Origin: Delphinus delphis
Lineage: Eukaryota > Chordata > Mammalia > Artiodactyla > Delphinidae
Direction of reading: 5' to 3'
Assembly (NCBI RefSeq): GCF_949987515.2
Contig: NC_082684.1
Coordinates: forward strand, 157,495,356-157,559,355
Length of the DNA stretch: 64,000 nt
Part shown: piece by piece, positions 32,102-43,024 of the stretch
How positions within the stretch are numbered: the first letter of the stretch is position 1
Layout: each line of letters starts with the position of its first letter
Program-made: the position numbers and the translations under genes
The notes under the pieces: generated by a model
Told to the model about the DNA's origin: nothing
Seen by the model: the letters and a program-made list of their open reading frames with translations, nothing else
Database searches by the model: none

Positions 32102-35100
32102 TTCAATATAATCTTGTAGTATTGCGTTTATTGCTTCAGAGATTTTTATTTTATGGAAAACCAAGGTCACATAGCACAGTAAGTTGTATTCTCACAGGTT
32201 GGAGGAGTCCTTCAGAAGAGTCCACTTCATCTGTGCCTTTAAATTATCAGCCACAAACCCTGTAATTATGTGACACATTCTCTGGAAATTTGTATTATTA
32301 TTATTCTTACAACAAAATGTCACACAAGAGCAATTCTTTTGTTCCTTGGATCACCTGTCAATTAGTTTTTCCTCGCTAGACCATCTCTTCAGTTACGTAG
32401 ATGGCTTCTCTGGTCTTGTTCAGATCCTTTCCCTACAATCACTGCTGGTCTTTTCTTTCACCTGAGACACATCCCAGGAGATAACATACATTTAAACACA
32501 TTCAAAATCCATCTCAACTACGTGTGGTGGCTGGATTAGGAGGAAGTATCTCATGGTGTTATCTTTTTCTTGTCCCTAGGCTAACATAATTGTTTTTCTT
32601 TGGCATCAACAAATTTCCATCATTTTTGTTCCAAGAAACACATGTTTGGAAAAGACTGAACCAGTTTCTTTGCACATCCAGACTCTGCTCTATCAGCTCA
32701 TCTTGAATTTACTTTTGGCAATTTTGTTTATAGTTTTTGATAGTGATAGTATTATAAATAATGGAACTATTGGATAATTTGGAAAATAAAGACAAGCAAA
32801 CACCCATTTTGATATAGCCTAAACATAGCCGCTATGAATTTTGATGCATAATGCCAATTTTGATGCTGATATCTTTAGAAAGCAGCAAATTCTTGGACTT
32901 GACTCCTCCACTTGTGAGGCGTGATGAGATAATGTACGTACAACTGTTAGTGCAGAGCCTGGTACACAGACCTTGTACAAAAGATGCTTCTTAGGGTGAT
33001 TCTTGTAAAGCTGGTTCATGTTTATACAGCTGTGGTCCCAGGGCGCACAGCCATGCCTTTCCTTCCATTATGCCTTTCTTCACCGAAGCTTTGATCTTTT
33101 GTCTTTCCTTTTCTTATTTTGCCGTCCCATAGTTACTGAGATATCGTGAGGAAGAGGTTGATATTTAGGGCTGTGGTTCTTAGACGGGGAGGGACACGCA
33201 TAAGGTTGCTAAGATTTTATTTAAAAAATATCATTGCCTTTCATCATAATTTTTAAAAGAAGTAGACAGTCTCAGTGGGTATTAATAAGACTAGCTTTTA
33301 AAGTATTTTCAATTTATGAAAAATCTGTACAGTGTCCTAATTGCTCTCATTTCACCGTGGACTGGAGGGAATTCTGTGAGCTAACACTGCCTGGGTGAAC
33401 CATGAAAGTCAAATGAAGGTCAGGATAAGAGAGTAAAGATGCTGTTAAGGGAGGATTGTAAGCTCCCTTTTCTAGTGTAATCTATGAGATCTAAATCCAT
33501 GGTCTAGCTGTAGTAGATAGTAAAATTGATTGAATTGTTGCTATTACCGTAATGGTCATAACCTGTATTCCATGTGTTCATATATCATTTATGCAAATTT
33601 CCAGTTGCCCAGGTTAACTGAAAAAAGTATTGATAGGAAAGGTGTTAAGTCTTGTTTCATCTGCCTTTTCTCCCTGGATACTGTATTAGCACAGAGTGAA
33701 TATAGCTGAAAGATACACATTCACACAAAAGAAGTAGGTCGACTCTACATGTGTAGGATGCCTTTAAAAGTCCAAGTTGGTCCGTTATTATCCTGTACTT
33801 AGTACTACAATTTCATCATAATCAGAGCACGTTATAAATAGGACAAATTCCTGTTTCTACCAAGTTTCTGAATTGGAATAACTGAAAGAAAGAACAATAA
33901 AGGGAGTGACTTGGCTAACAAAACATAATCATTTTATACAGCATAGTTTTAGCAGAGATGCAGATACGGCCAGTTCGCTCCAGTGCGTTTGTCCTTTCAA
34001 ACTGTTCCTTGTCCTCCGTGAGCCCTGAGTAGGCGAGCGGGATAGATGTACTGGTCTTAGAAGGTCGTTAAGGTTTGGCCTAACCCTGACGCTCTGTGTA
34101 ATGGGTTCTGGAGAGGAAAAACAAAGCGTTTTTGATAAACCTGACCTAGTTTTGATCCCGGTTGCTTCCCCAAACTCTCGATAGCACTAGAAAGCATGGC
34201 AGACTCCACAAATCCAGGCAGATGCCAGCTGCCCTCTTGAAAGCTCTGGCCTGTGAATTTTTGCTTTCGTTCCTTTTCCGCATCTGGTGTATCGCCTGTC
34301 CAGCCACTTCTAAAGGTTCTTTTTCAGTCCCAACTGCTGTATTATTTAAATCCCATCTTCCGCACTCACTACAAGCAAGGCTGAAATCTGCTTCTGTATT
34401 TGAAAGCGAAGCTTTAAAGGCAGCCAGGGGAGTCACACGAAAGGGTAGTGATTTTGTGACAATGGCCTAAATCCAAGAAATGCGTTTAGAAGGAGTTTTT
34501 GTTCGTTTTAGGCAGAATTGGTTTTGTTTGTCCAATGAAAATGGAGAATGCTGAACTCCTGTATAGATTAAAAAAAATCTCTGTAGGAAACTGGAGATTT
34601 TTGTTATAGGTAGAAATATATGTGCACCATAGTACTTGATATTCCACAGTTCTATAAAACTATTTAAAACATATTCTATAATCACAGGAACAAATTATTG
34701 TGCATATAGAGTATGTCCTTTCACACTCCATATTATTTTATGGTTATTCTATAAAGGGGGCCTTCTTGTTCCTATAGGATATGAATGGTTAGAATTAATG
34801 GTTAGATCTTCTTCCTTTTCTAAAATGCAGAGCTGGGGATGGGTGGCTAGTATCATGCTCTGTAGTTTGTAATCCATCAGGTTATAATGCTTTATTACAC
34901 TTGTTCAGACTTCTCAATACTGTGACAGTCCCTGTACGAGAAAAAGAGAAGTGTAAGGTGAGATTAAAGCAAAAATTCCATAAAATGAACTCATGATGCA
35001 AAATGAGAGCGAGAAGGGGAGAGAGGGGATGCAGTTGGATCTCTGAGGCACCTTCATGCAGGGAGGGAAGGTATTTGAATCGTACAGGAAGGGAGTCAAG

Positions 35101-36228
35101 GGTTATACGTGGTATGAGTAAGAATGAAATGTTTGCCAAGTGTGCTGATTGATTTCTTGATAGAGGCATCACAAAATGTCTAAGAGGAACCGGGGTTGGA
35201 GGATTCAGTTTCATTAACATCGTAGACCACTAATCTCCGAAGAGGTGATGAAGACTCTAAGAGCCAGTACTAGAAGAAAATCATGCGAGCAGGACACTCC
35301 AATCAAAGAAGGAGGATGAGGGGTCTGAAAGGCCACAGACATGACAAATGATTGTAGGCCGAAACAAAGAAGAAACCCAGAAGTCCTAAGACTAGGGGAA
35401 TTTTACATACATGGAAGGGTGGGGGCCCTTCGGAGTAAATCCGGCTCCTAACCACACCCTTCTGGAGGGGGCCTCCCCTGGGAGGAGGAGAGGGGGTCCT
35501 CACCAGCTGGGCGAGGTATCAGTCTCCTGCTGTCAGCTGAATCCCAAAGGTGGGCCGCGGGGAGGCCATACTAGGACGGTTAGCACGCAGCCGCACCAGC
35601 AGATCCTGGTGCCAGCTGTGTAACAGGGAAGCGGGCTGCCCTGGTGAAACATTGATCTGCAGAGGCAGCAGATCCAGCCCTGGAAAGAACAAGAGGTCCC
35701 AGAACTGACTTTCAGGGAGATGCCAGCAGGGCCAGCGAGGCTGGGCTCTGAGAGGCGGCGGGAGCGGGCTGCCTGCCCAGGAAGGGGATGCAGGGTGAGC
35801 TCTCCCCACTGCCCCAGTTCTGGTGCTCTGGGAGTGGAATTCTGCGCCAGGGGGAGCAGCGGTTTCTGTGAATGCCTTAAAATACAGCCAGGTAACTCCT
35901 GGAGGAAATTTTCACTTTGCTGCATGTTAATCTAGAGAGAACAGGAGAAAAAGGAGAAACAAGTTCATGGCATGATAAACAACTACTCACCATGGCCACT
36001 CCTAGAAGGAATTCCCTGGGCAGGGCCTTGTGGGGGAGGATTTCATTGAAATGTGTTAATCATTAAAGGCCAGCGCTTGGCCTTTATGGATACAAACGCT
36101 AGTTTTGTGCTCAAAGCCATTGAAATATTATTCCTTTTTTTTTTTTTTCCCTAATAAAGTTCTTGAAGCTTGCTTACAAGCGTGAGGCCCTAACTAGGAT
36201 GATGATTGTCAGGGTGTTACTTGGGGAC
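32102..36228. other. 4.1-kb mostly single-copy block
   Basis: No gene. A weak MIR 3' tail is visible at 32910-32975 ('gaggcgtgatgagataatgtacgt', 'cagagcctggtacacaga'). 35411-35900 is GC-rich, with several overlapping frames (66-130 codons) on both strands and a donor-like 'cagggtgagc' at 35791-35800. None has a recognisable family. Confidence 0.45.
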
Positions 36229-36944
36229 ACAGGAGCCTGTATTCTTTTTTTTTAATATTGGAGTACAGTTGACTAACAATGTTGTTATTTCAGGTGTACA
36301 GCAAAGCGATTCAGTTATACATATACATGTATCTATTCTTTTTCAAATTCTTTTCCCATTTAGGTTATTACAGAATATTGAGCAGAGCTCTCTGTGCTAT
36401 TCAGTAGGTCCTTGTTGGTTATCCATTTTAAACATAGCAGTGTGTACATGTCAATCCCAAACTCCCTAACTATCCCTCCCCCTGATCCTTTCCCCCTGGT
36501 AACCATAAGTTCATTCTCTAAGTCTGTGAGTTTGTTTTTGTTTTATAAATGAGTTCATTTGTATCATTTTTTTAGATTCCACATATAAGTGATATCATAT
36601 GATAATTGTCTTTCCCTGACTTACTTCACTTAGTATGATAATCTCTAAGTCCATCCATGTTGCTGCAAATGGCATTATTTCATTCTTTTTTATGGCTGAG
36701 TAGTATTCCATTGTATATATGTACCACATCTTCTTTATCCATTCATCTGTCGATGGACATTTAGGTTGCTTCCATGTCTTGGCTATTGTAAACGGTGCTG
36801 CAGTGAACATTGGGGTGCAGGTATCCTTTCGAACCATGTTTATTCTCCAGATATATGCCCAGCAGTGGGATTGCTGGGTCATATGGTAGCTCTGTTTTTA
36901 GTTTTTTAAGGAACCTCCATACTGTTACAGGAACCTGTATTCTT
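36229..36944 (-). mobile_element. L1 LINE, 5'-truncated, 18-bp target duplication
   Basis: Reverse orientation. The T-rich tail at 36245-36254 is followed by 'attggagtacagttgactaa', 'caggtgtacagcaaagcgat', then ORF2 C-terminal sequence ('tggctgagtagtattccatt', 'tgggattgctgggtcatatg') up to 36926. The minus-strand frame at 36595-36882 is an ORF2 remnant ([20 protein letters not shown] is visible). acaggagcctgtattctt (36229-36246) and acaggaacctgtattctt (36927-36944) differ at one base. Confidence 0.95.
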
Positions 36945-37599
36945 GCCTATTTCTCCAAGGCCCAGCCTCATTCCTCTAACCCCCGTTATCAAAAAGGTGC
37001 ATTTTAAAATACGGCATCCAGTGAGATCCTGTCATTTGCTAGCACTCCATCACAAGAAACAATTACATTTAGCAAGACTAATTCTGCTTTTGACTGTTAG
37101 CAAGAGGCAAGTTAAATTAAATGGAATTTTTCTTTCCTTCTCTCTTTCTTGGGTGTTGGTCTTAGATTGCCGGGGAATCAAAAGGAGACTGCACAAAAGG
37201 AAAATCCTTTATTCTCAACCAAATGGGAATATATTATTTGAAGGAAAAAAAAATATCTAGATCTAATGTTAAAACCCTCTCAACCTGGAACCCCCGGAGA
37301 ATTCAGCATGCCCTGGTTAGATTTTAGTATTTCAGCGCCGTGCAAAAGAGCATAAATAAAACACAAGACCAGGTTAGCCTGAGCTCAGCCGTTCAGTAGC
37401 ATTTTAAGTACTGTCTGCAAATTGTCCTACAGGTGGAATCTACCCAGATCTCCTGTGTGTTTGTTTGATGGAAAGTTTTAAAGGCCTCATTGCAGTGAGT
37501 TACATCATGTTTGCTTCCCATTGTACTCCTGTTGGTTTTAAGAGCTCTGTTTTAATGCGTTGTATTAAAGGATAGAGCATTATTTTTCAACCATCCATG
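36945..37599. other. Single-copy spacer
   Basis: No gene or repeat recognised. Confidence 0.4.
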
Positions 37600-37713
37600 T
37601 AAGCCAGTGGGTGAGGCATTGCTTCCTGTATTTCACATGTGAGAAAATAAAGCTACGGGCAGGTGAAATGATGCCTCAGAGCCCGACACCAAGGAATAGA
37701 ACGGCCCCTAGAA
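37600..37713 (-). repeat. MIR SINE fragment
   Basis: 'cctgtatttcacatgtgagaaaat' , 'gggcaggtgaaatgatgcctcagagcccg' and 'aaggaatagaacggccc' read as a reversed MIR head region. Interrupted on the right by the DNA transposon. Confidence 0.55.
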
Positions 37714-38160
37714 TACAGGCACACCTCAGAGATATCGCAGGTTCAGTTCCAGACCCCCGCAATAAAGCAAGTCACATGACTTTTTGGTTTCCCAGTGTAT
37801 ATAAAAGTCTGATAAGTGTGCAATAGGTCTAAAAAAGCAATGTACATACCTTAATTTAAAAATACTTTCTTGCTAAAAAAAAATGCTGACCGTCTTCTCA
37901 GCCTTCAGCGAGTCGATCTTTTTGCAATGGTGACATCAAAAATCACTGATCACAGATCACCAGAACAGATAGAATAATAATGAAAAAGTTTGAAATATTG
38001 CAAAATTAGAAAAATGTGACACGGAGACATGACGTGAGCAAATGCTGTTGGAAAAATGGCAGCGAAAGACTTGCTCGATGCAGGGTTGCCATAAACCTTC
38101 AACGTGTTAAAAACCAAAACACAGTATCTGCGAAGCACAGTAAGGTCAGGTCCGCCTGTC
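37714..38160 (+). mobile_element. Internally deleted Tigger1-type DNA transposon
   Basis: Starts TA-CAGGCACACCTCAGAGATAT and continues 'ttccagacccccgcaataaagc', 'gtttcccagtgtatataaaa', 'cagccttcagcgagtcg'. It then jumps to the opposite end ('catcaaaaatcactgatcac', 'caaatgctgttggaaaaatgg', 'gatgcagggttgccataaac') and ends ...GCCTG at 38158. These are the two ends of Tigger1, a pogo/Tc1-mariner element with TA target sites. The 443-bp copy lacks the central ~2 kb, so the transposase gene is absent. Confidence 0.9.
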
Positions 38161-39790
38161 TAGGTGTTCTGACCCTCATCCACTGCTTTTTCCTTTCTAT
38201 TACAGGGCTTTGCCACACAATAATGCTGTTTTAATGAATCAGCTAAAATAATTATGTATTCTGATCCTTACTCCGTGATGATTTGATTTGAATCTAATGT
38301 CTATTTCAGGATGGCCATCCTGTGCTTGAATTTCTTAGTCTTTCCAGTGGGCTTAATAATGGGGCCTGCCTCCTAAGGATGGGGCGGGGTTGGACCCATT
38401 TTACTAAAGTGAAAGCAAATTGTTAAGAGCCCACACTAAGCTGGTGCTCGGGAAAGTGGGGCCTTTCCCCACCACGAGGGCAAGTGTTTTGCTTCTGTGG
38501 CTGAGCCTGTTGGAGGGAGAGCTGGGGTGAGAGGGTGAGAACATCCCAGGTGACCGCTTTCATTTCTCTGCATCAAGGATTTGCAACCTTGAAAAAAAGA
38601 CAAGAAGCCCAGAGAAAAGATCTGAGCCACGGCAGTTAAGCACATGGCCTTATAGGTAAGCTGTCGGGACAGAGGAAGGGAAGCTCAGTGAATTCCACCG
38701 GCCCAGGGAAGCATGGCCCCGGGCACCGCAAGAGCCTCCGAGTGGTACTTGCACTTAAGGAAGCTGAACTCCTCAAGGCCTCCCCAGCCCATTTTATTGA
38801 ATGTGTGATGTCCCTCCAACGTGCGACCTTTCTGTCTCCTGACAGCTTGCCTAAAGCAGGGCAGAGAACCTTTGCGTTTTTTTACCTGCAAATAAACCAT
38901 TTGCGTTTATCTGATCAAGTGCAAGTTTCAGCCTTCAGAGGCTCGGTACAGGTACTCAAAACCAGTGGACATGGCCGTGGGTCTCTCTCTCAGATTCTCT
39001 TCCTTTAACAGCTTATCTGAAATGCTCGCCTTTGACATGAGATGTTTGTGCTCAAAATGGAAGAGGAAGAGAAGAGAGATCTAGACCATTTCAGGAGAGG
39101 GCTGTTGACTCCCTGTGAAGGGGACGAGCGCAGGAATTGGAAGACTCACGTTTCACTTTGTCTTAAGTCTCTGAACAACAATCGTGGTGGTTTTCCTTTC
39201 TTCTGATACTTTAGGTAAGATGGAATCCACCTGGTAACTGAATTCCGCGCCCCCCCCCCCCCGGGGTCCAGAGGGAACCTCCCTCACAAGGCCCCCAGGA
39301 TAGACGGCCCACCGGACCCAGGGACCCGTGGACAAGTGATGCCTTCGTGATCGAAAGGGCGTTTTGCACCACCGCCCCAGTGCCAGATGTGGTCATTACA
39401 ATTGGATCGTTTCAGGAAAAGCATAATTTGGATGTATTTTATACGGTGGGGTTTCTTCACATCCTAATGTTCTCTGGTTTCATAGCCTCGGATCTGCTGC
39501 TTTGAACTCTCTCCTTTGCCTGGAGTTGGAGTGTCCTTCTTGGATGTACCTGGACATAGAATAATTAGGGACGTGCTCCATGTAAGGGGCGGCGGGAGGG
39601 GCTGCCTTTTCCATGTTTACTCCCGTTTGATATCTGTGAAGTGATTGGAAATCGTTCAGTGAGAAATGCTGATTTGAGATGGCCTGGCAGCCACCATAAC
39701 ACTTGTGGCTTATCTATAAAATCTAGGCACAGAAACATGTAAACCTCAATATTTAAACTGTAGGATTTTATTTATCCATTTTTATTTATG
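38161..39790. other. Single-copy spacer
   Basis: No gene. C13 run at 39250-39262. Opposing frames of 71 and 106 codons at 38.69-39.0 kb match nothing recognisable. Confidence 0.4.
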
Positions 39791-39794
39791 AGTT

Positions 39795-39845
39795 TTCATT
39801 TGAAAGCATCACTGTGTGCCAGGCACTGTGCTGAACATTTCTATT
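39795..39845 (-). repeat. Short MIR/L2-like fragment
   Basis: 'catcactgtgtgccaggcactgtgctgaac' is the core phrase shared by reversed MIR and L2 3' ends; too short to assign. Confidence 0.4.
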
Positions 39846-39888
39846 TGGAAGTCACTTGGGATCACACTTTAAGTTAAAGCCTCATAGA

Positions 39889-40243
39889 CCTAAGGTTTAC
39901 TTTTTTTCTTTTTCCTTTGGCTGCATTGGGTCTTTGCTGCGCACGGGCTTTCTCTAGTTGTGGCGAGCAGGGGCTACTCTTCATTGCGGTGCTTCTCATT
40001 GCAGTGGCTTCTCGTTGTGGAGCACGGGCTCTAGGTGCGCGGGCTTCAGTAGTTGTGGTACGCGGGCTCAGTAGTTGTGGCTCTCGGGCTCTAGAGCGCA
40101 GGCTCAGTAGTTGTGGCGCACGGGCTTAGTTGCTCCGTGACATGTGGGATCTTCCCGGACCAGGGCTCAAACCCGTGTCCCCTGCATTGGCAGGCGGATT
40201 CCTAACTACTGTGCCACCAGGGAAGCCCTAAGGTTTACTTTTT
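39889..40243 (-). mobile_element. CHR SINE, long form, 17-bp target duplication
   Basis: Reverse-oriented long copy with T-rich tail at 39901-39917 and head at ~40140-40226. The perfect duplication cctaaggtttacttttt is at 39889-39905 and 40227-40243. The reversed B box reads 'agggctcaaacccgtg' (one change from the usual gaaccc form). Confidence 0.95.
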
Positions 40244-40442
40244 GACTTGATAGTAAATAAAATGTTTTAGAATATACTTAGCGATTTTAAATTTGAATAT
40301 TCCAGTTCTTTTGGTGTGTTACACAAGTATGGCAGATGTCCTTTAAAAGGGCCACTACTTTTTTCTTTTTTGCTTGTCAATATAGATAAAACATTATTAT
40401 ATAAAAAGGTTTAGATTTAAGAATTCGGTGTTGTGTAGGTAA

Positions 40443-40507
40443 GTGGTTTTCATTTTTGGCTACACATTAGAATCACCTGGGTCATGCTTTAAAAACAGTG
40501 ATACTAG
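40443..40507 (+). repeat. MER5-type MITE, left piece
   Basis: 'aagtggttttcatttttggc' then 'acacattagaatcacctggg' matches the start of MER5 (CAGTGGTTCTCAA ... CATCAGCATCACCTGGG). It is interrupted by the L1 at 40508 and resumes at 41060. Confidence 0.75.
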
Positions 40508-41059
40508 ACCATCTGTATGTCTTCTTTGGAGAGATGTCTATTTAGGTCTTCCGCCCATTTTTTGATTGGGTTGTTTGTTTTTCTGATACTGAGCAGTGCG
40601 AGCTGTTTGTATATTTTGGAGATTAATCCTTTGTCCGTTGATTCGTCTGCAAATATTTTCTCCCATTCTGAGGGTGGTCTTTTCATCTTGTTTCTTGTTT
40701 CCTTTGCTGTGCAAAAGCTTTTAAGTTTCATTAGGTCCCATTTGTTGATTTTTGTTTTTATTTCCGTTACTCTAGGAGGTGGGTCAAAAAAGATCTTGCT
40801 GTGATTTATGTCAAAGAGTGTTCTGCCTATGTTTTCCTCTAAGAGTTTTATAGTGGTATGGACATGAAGGGGGGAAAGGTGGGGTGGGATGAACTGGGAG
40901 ATTGGGGTTGACATATATACACTAGTATGTATAAAATAGATAACTAATGAGAACCTGCTGTACAGCACAGGGAACTCCACTTTGCTGCACAGTAGAAACT
41001 AACACAACATTGTAAAACAACTATACCCCAATTAACAAAGTAAAAAACACTGATACTAG
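40491..41059. mobile_element. L1 LINE with 5' inversion, 17-bp target duplication
   Basis: Left part (40508 to about 40855): C-terminal ORF2 sequence in minus orientation, giving a frame with [20 protein letters not shown] and the [11 protein letters not shown] stretch. Right part (about 40856-41042): L1 3' UTR in plus orientation ('ggtggggtgggatgaactgg', 'ctgtacagcacagggaactc', 'ctataccccaattaac'). The flanks aaaaacagtgatactag (40491-40507) and aaaaacactgatactag (41043-41059) differ by one base. A twin-primed, dead copy. Confidence 0.95.
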
Positions 41060-41124
41060 GGTCCCACTCCGACCAGTTAAGTCATCCTTTCTGAAAGGAA
41101 GAGCCTGAATATTTGGGTTTTTTT

Positions 41125-41125
<1 letters not shown>
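41060..41125 (+). repeat. MER5-type MITE, right piece
   Basis: 'ggtcccactccgaccagttaagtcatc' followed by 'gaaggaagagcctgaatatttggg' continues the MER5 consensus (GGGCCCCACCCCAGACCAATTAAATCAGA ... GGGGCCTGGGCATTGG) from the point where the left piece stopped. Confidence 0.7.
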
Positions 41126-41126
<1 letters not shown>

Positions 41127-41163
<37 letters not shown>

Positions 41164-41184
41164 CGCGCGCGCACGCGTGCACGT
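41127..41184. repeat. Compound (TG)n-(CG)n tract, 58 bp
   Basis: Strict purine-pyrimidine alternation without a break: about 14 TG units followed by a CG-rich part with CpCA/TG steps (41155-41184). Frames through it encode artificial Cys-Val and Arg-Ala repeats. Confidence 0.97.
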
Positions 41185-41317
41185 TGTGGGGGGGTGGGAT
41201 TTGTGACTTTTGCATTCTGTGTAGGTAATCTACTACAGCTCCCAAGGAGGTGTCCATCCCATGGAGTTGTATTCACTGAGTTGAAGTACAGGGAACCATC
41301 CACTGAGTGTGTTCAGC

Positions 41318-41405
41318 ACATCCTTTGAGGGTCTCCTCTGTACCAGGCTCTATTCCAGCACCTGCTGGAGAGGGTCTTACTCCCTTCCTCCTGGAGTTTA
41401 TATTT
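41318..41405 (-). repeat. L2 LINE 3'-end fragment
   Basis: 'tctcctctgtaccaggctctattccagcacctgctgga' plus 'cctggagtttatatttcttg' is a decayed version of the reversed L2 end. Confidence 0.55.
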
Positions 41406-42310
41406 CTTGGTTCTTGCCAAAGGTGATTTATTCAGTCTTGTCACTGTCTGAACATACCACTAACAGGGTCCTTTGATGTCATTGATCAGTTTAACCGAAT
41501 TCTTGGGTCTGGGCTGGGTGGTCAGAAGCAGTTCATAGGGCTTGACTCTTTTTCTGACTTGTGGATTTTGTTTCTCCTCCCCCATATGCAGTATTTTGGA
41601 TTAATTCACCATTTTCAGCAAGTTACTCTCTACCTGCACTCCCCTCAGGACTGGCCATGTAACCAAGGAATGGCATTTGCTTGCCTGGTATAAAAAGACA
41701 AAGAGTACATTGCTTTTATTCTTCAAGAACCCTAAGCTTTAACGTTAAAATCAAACAACATTTTTTGGTTAAAAAATAAATAAGCGTTTAATACTGTGGA
41801 AGAAGTAGTAGGTAAGCAAGTGATATCAATTAAATGATAATGATTCAGTTTAAAAGTAAACCCATCATTCAAGAGTGAAAGAGTTTGAATTATTCAGGAT
41901 CTTGAATTGTTCTGCTTCAAACCGAGTATAATGAACACAGTCCCTTGTGTATCCTGATACCAATATTTTATCTCTTCCCCACCCCCCAATAACTATCTAA
42001 AATCTTGATATATAGAGCATGAGCACCAGAGGTAAAATGCACATTCAATTAGGCAGAGACTCCTAACTGACCCAAATAGCAGTTCATTCATGAGGTAATG
42101 TGACCTGCAGCCATGGAGATGGAAGTGTGTTGCTTGAGCCAGGGTAAGCCTGGCATAGTACAGACTCTCCAGTGATCAGAGAATCAGCAGAAATTAGCCC
42201 AGGCAGAAAAATATGGCAAAAGCTATGCAGAACTGGTCTCAAGTCCAGGAGTATTCCTTTCTCGAGGCGTGTGTATCATTTGTCGCCTGGGCTATTCCTG
42301 GTAATGCTTT
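41406..42310. other. Single-copy spacer
   Basis: No gene or repeat recognised. Confidence 0.4.
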
Positions 42311-42532
42311 AAAGCTCTTCTTTTTTTTTTTTTGCGGTACGCGGGTCTCTCACTGTCACGGCCTCCCCCATCGCGGAGCGCAGGCTCCAGACGCGCAGGC
42401 TCAGCGGCCATGGCTCACGGGCCCAGCCGCCCCACGGCATGTGGGATCTTCCCGGACCGGGGCACGAACCCGTGTCCCCTGCATCGGCAGGCGGACTCTC
42501 AACCACTGCGCCACCAGGGAAGCCCAAAGCTC
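42311..42532 (-). mobile_element. CHR SINE, short (3'-deleted) form
   Basis: T run 42321-42333, then 'gcggtacgcgggtctctcac' and the tRNA-like head ending at 42525. By my count it differs from the short copy at 31.0 kb at about 11 of ~192 positions, mostly transitions at CpG sites. Possible short target duplication aaagctc (42311-42317, 42526-42532). The 156-codon frame crossing it is SINE-derived. Confidence 0.93.
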
Positions 42533-42642
42533 AGCTTTTATTAGCGTGAAGTGCCTTGGTATCAAAGGACTTGAGCATTTAAGCGATTTACATATTTTAA
42601 GGTTGGTTTCTGTTCACAATTTGGGAATCACAGTTTCCGTTA

Positions 42643-43024
42643 AAGAAGGTTTCCCGGGGCTTCCCTGGTGGCGCAGTGGTTAAGAATCCGCCTGCCGATG
42701 CAGGAGACACAAGTTCAAGCCCTGGTCCGGGAAGACCCCACATGCTGCAGAGCAACTAAACCCGTGCGCCACAACTACTGAGCCTGCGCTCTAGAGCCTG
42801 TGAGCCACAGCTGCTGAAGCCCACGTACCACAACTACTGAAGCCCGCGCACCTAGAGCCCTGCTCCACAACAAGAGAAGCCACCACAATGAGAAACCTGT
42901 GCATCGCAACGAAGAGTAGCACCCACCCTCCGCAACTAGAGAAGGCCCACGCACAGCAACAAAGACCCAACACAGCCAATTAATTAGTTAATTAAATCTA
43001 TTTAAAAAAAGAAGAAGGTTTCCC
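42643..43024 (+). mobile_element. CHR SINE, long form, 13-bp target duplication
   Basis: Sense long copy: head ggggcttccctggtggcgca at 42657, B box decayed to 'acaagttcaagccctg', three 'ccacaactactga'-like phrases, and a TTAATTAGTTAATTAAA tail. The duplication aagaaggtttccc lies at 42643-42655 and 43012-43024. It stands head to head with the short copy 130 bases upstream. Confidence 0.95.

Noticed and set aside
35533..35925. 130-codon minus-strand frame overlapping a 96-codon frame
   Set aside because: Multiple overlapping frames on both strands in GC-rich sequence point to composition, not selection for one frame.
40504..40980. 158-codon minus-strand frame, the longest in the window
   Set aside because: Its C-terminal two thirds are L1 ORF2 and the N-terminal part is reversed L1 3' UTR read through the inversion junction; a dead retrotransposon, not a gene.
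42213..42683. 156-codon plus-strand frame
   Set aside because: Runs through a reverse-oriented short CHR SINE into the head of the next SINE; the CG-rich SINE body opens frames by composition.
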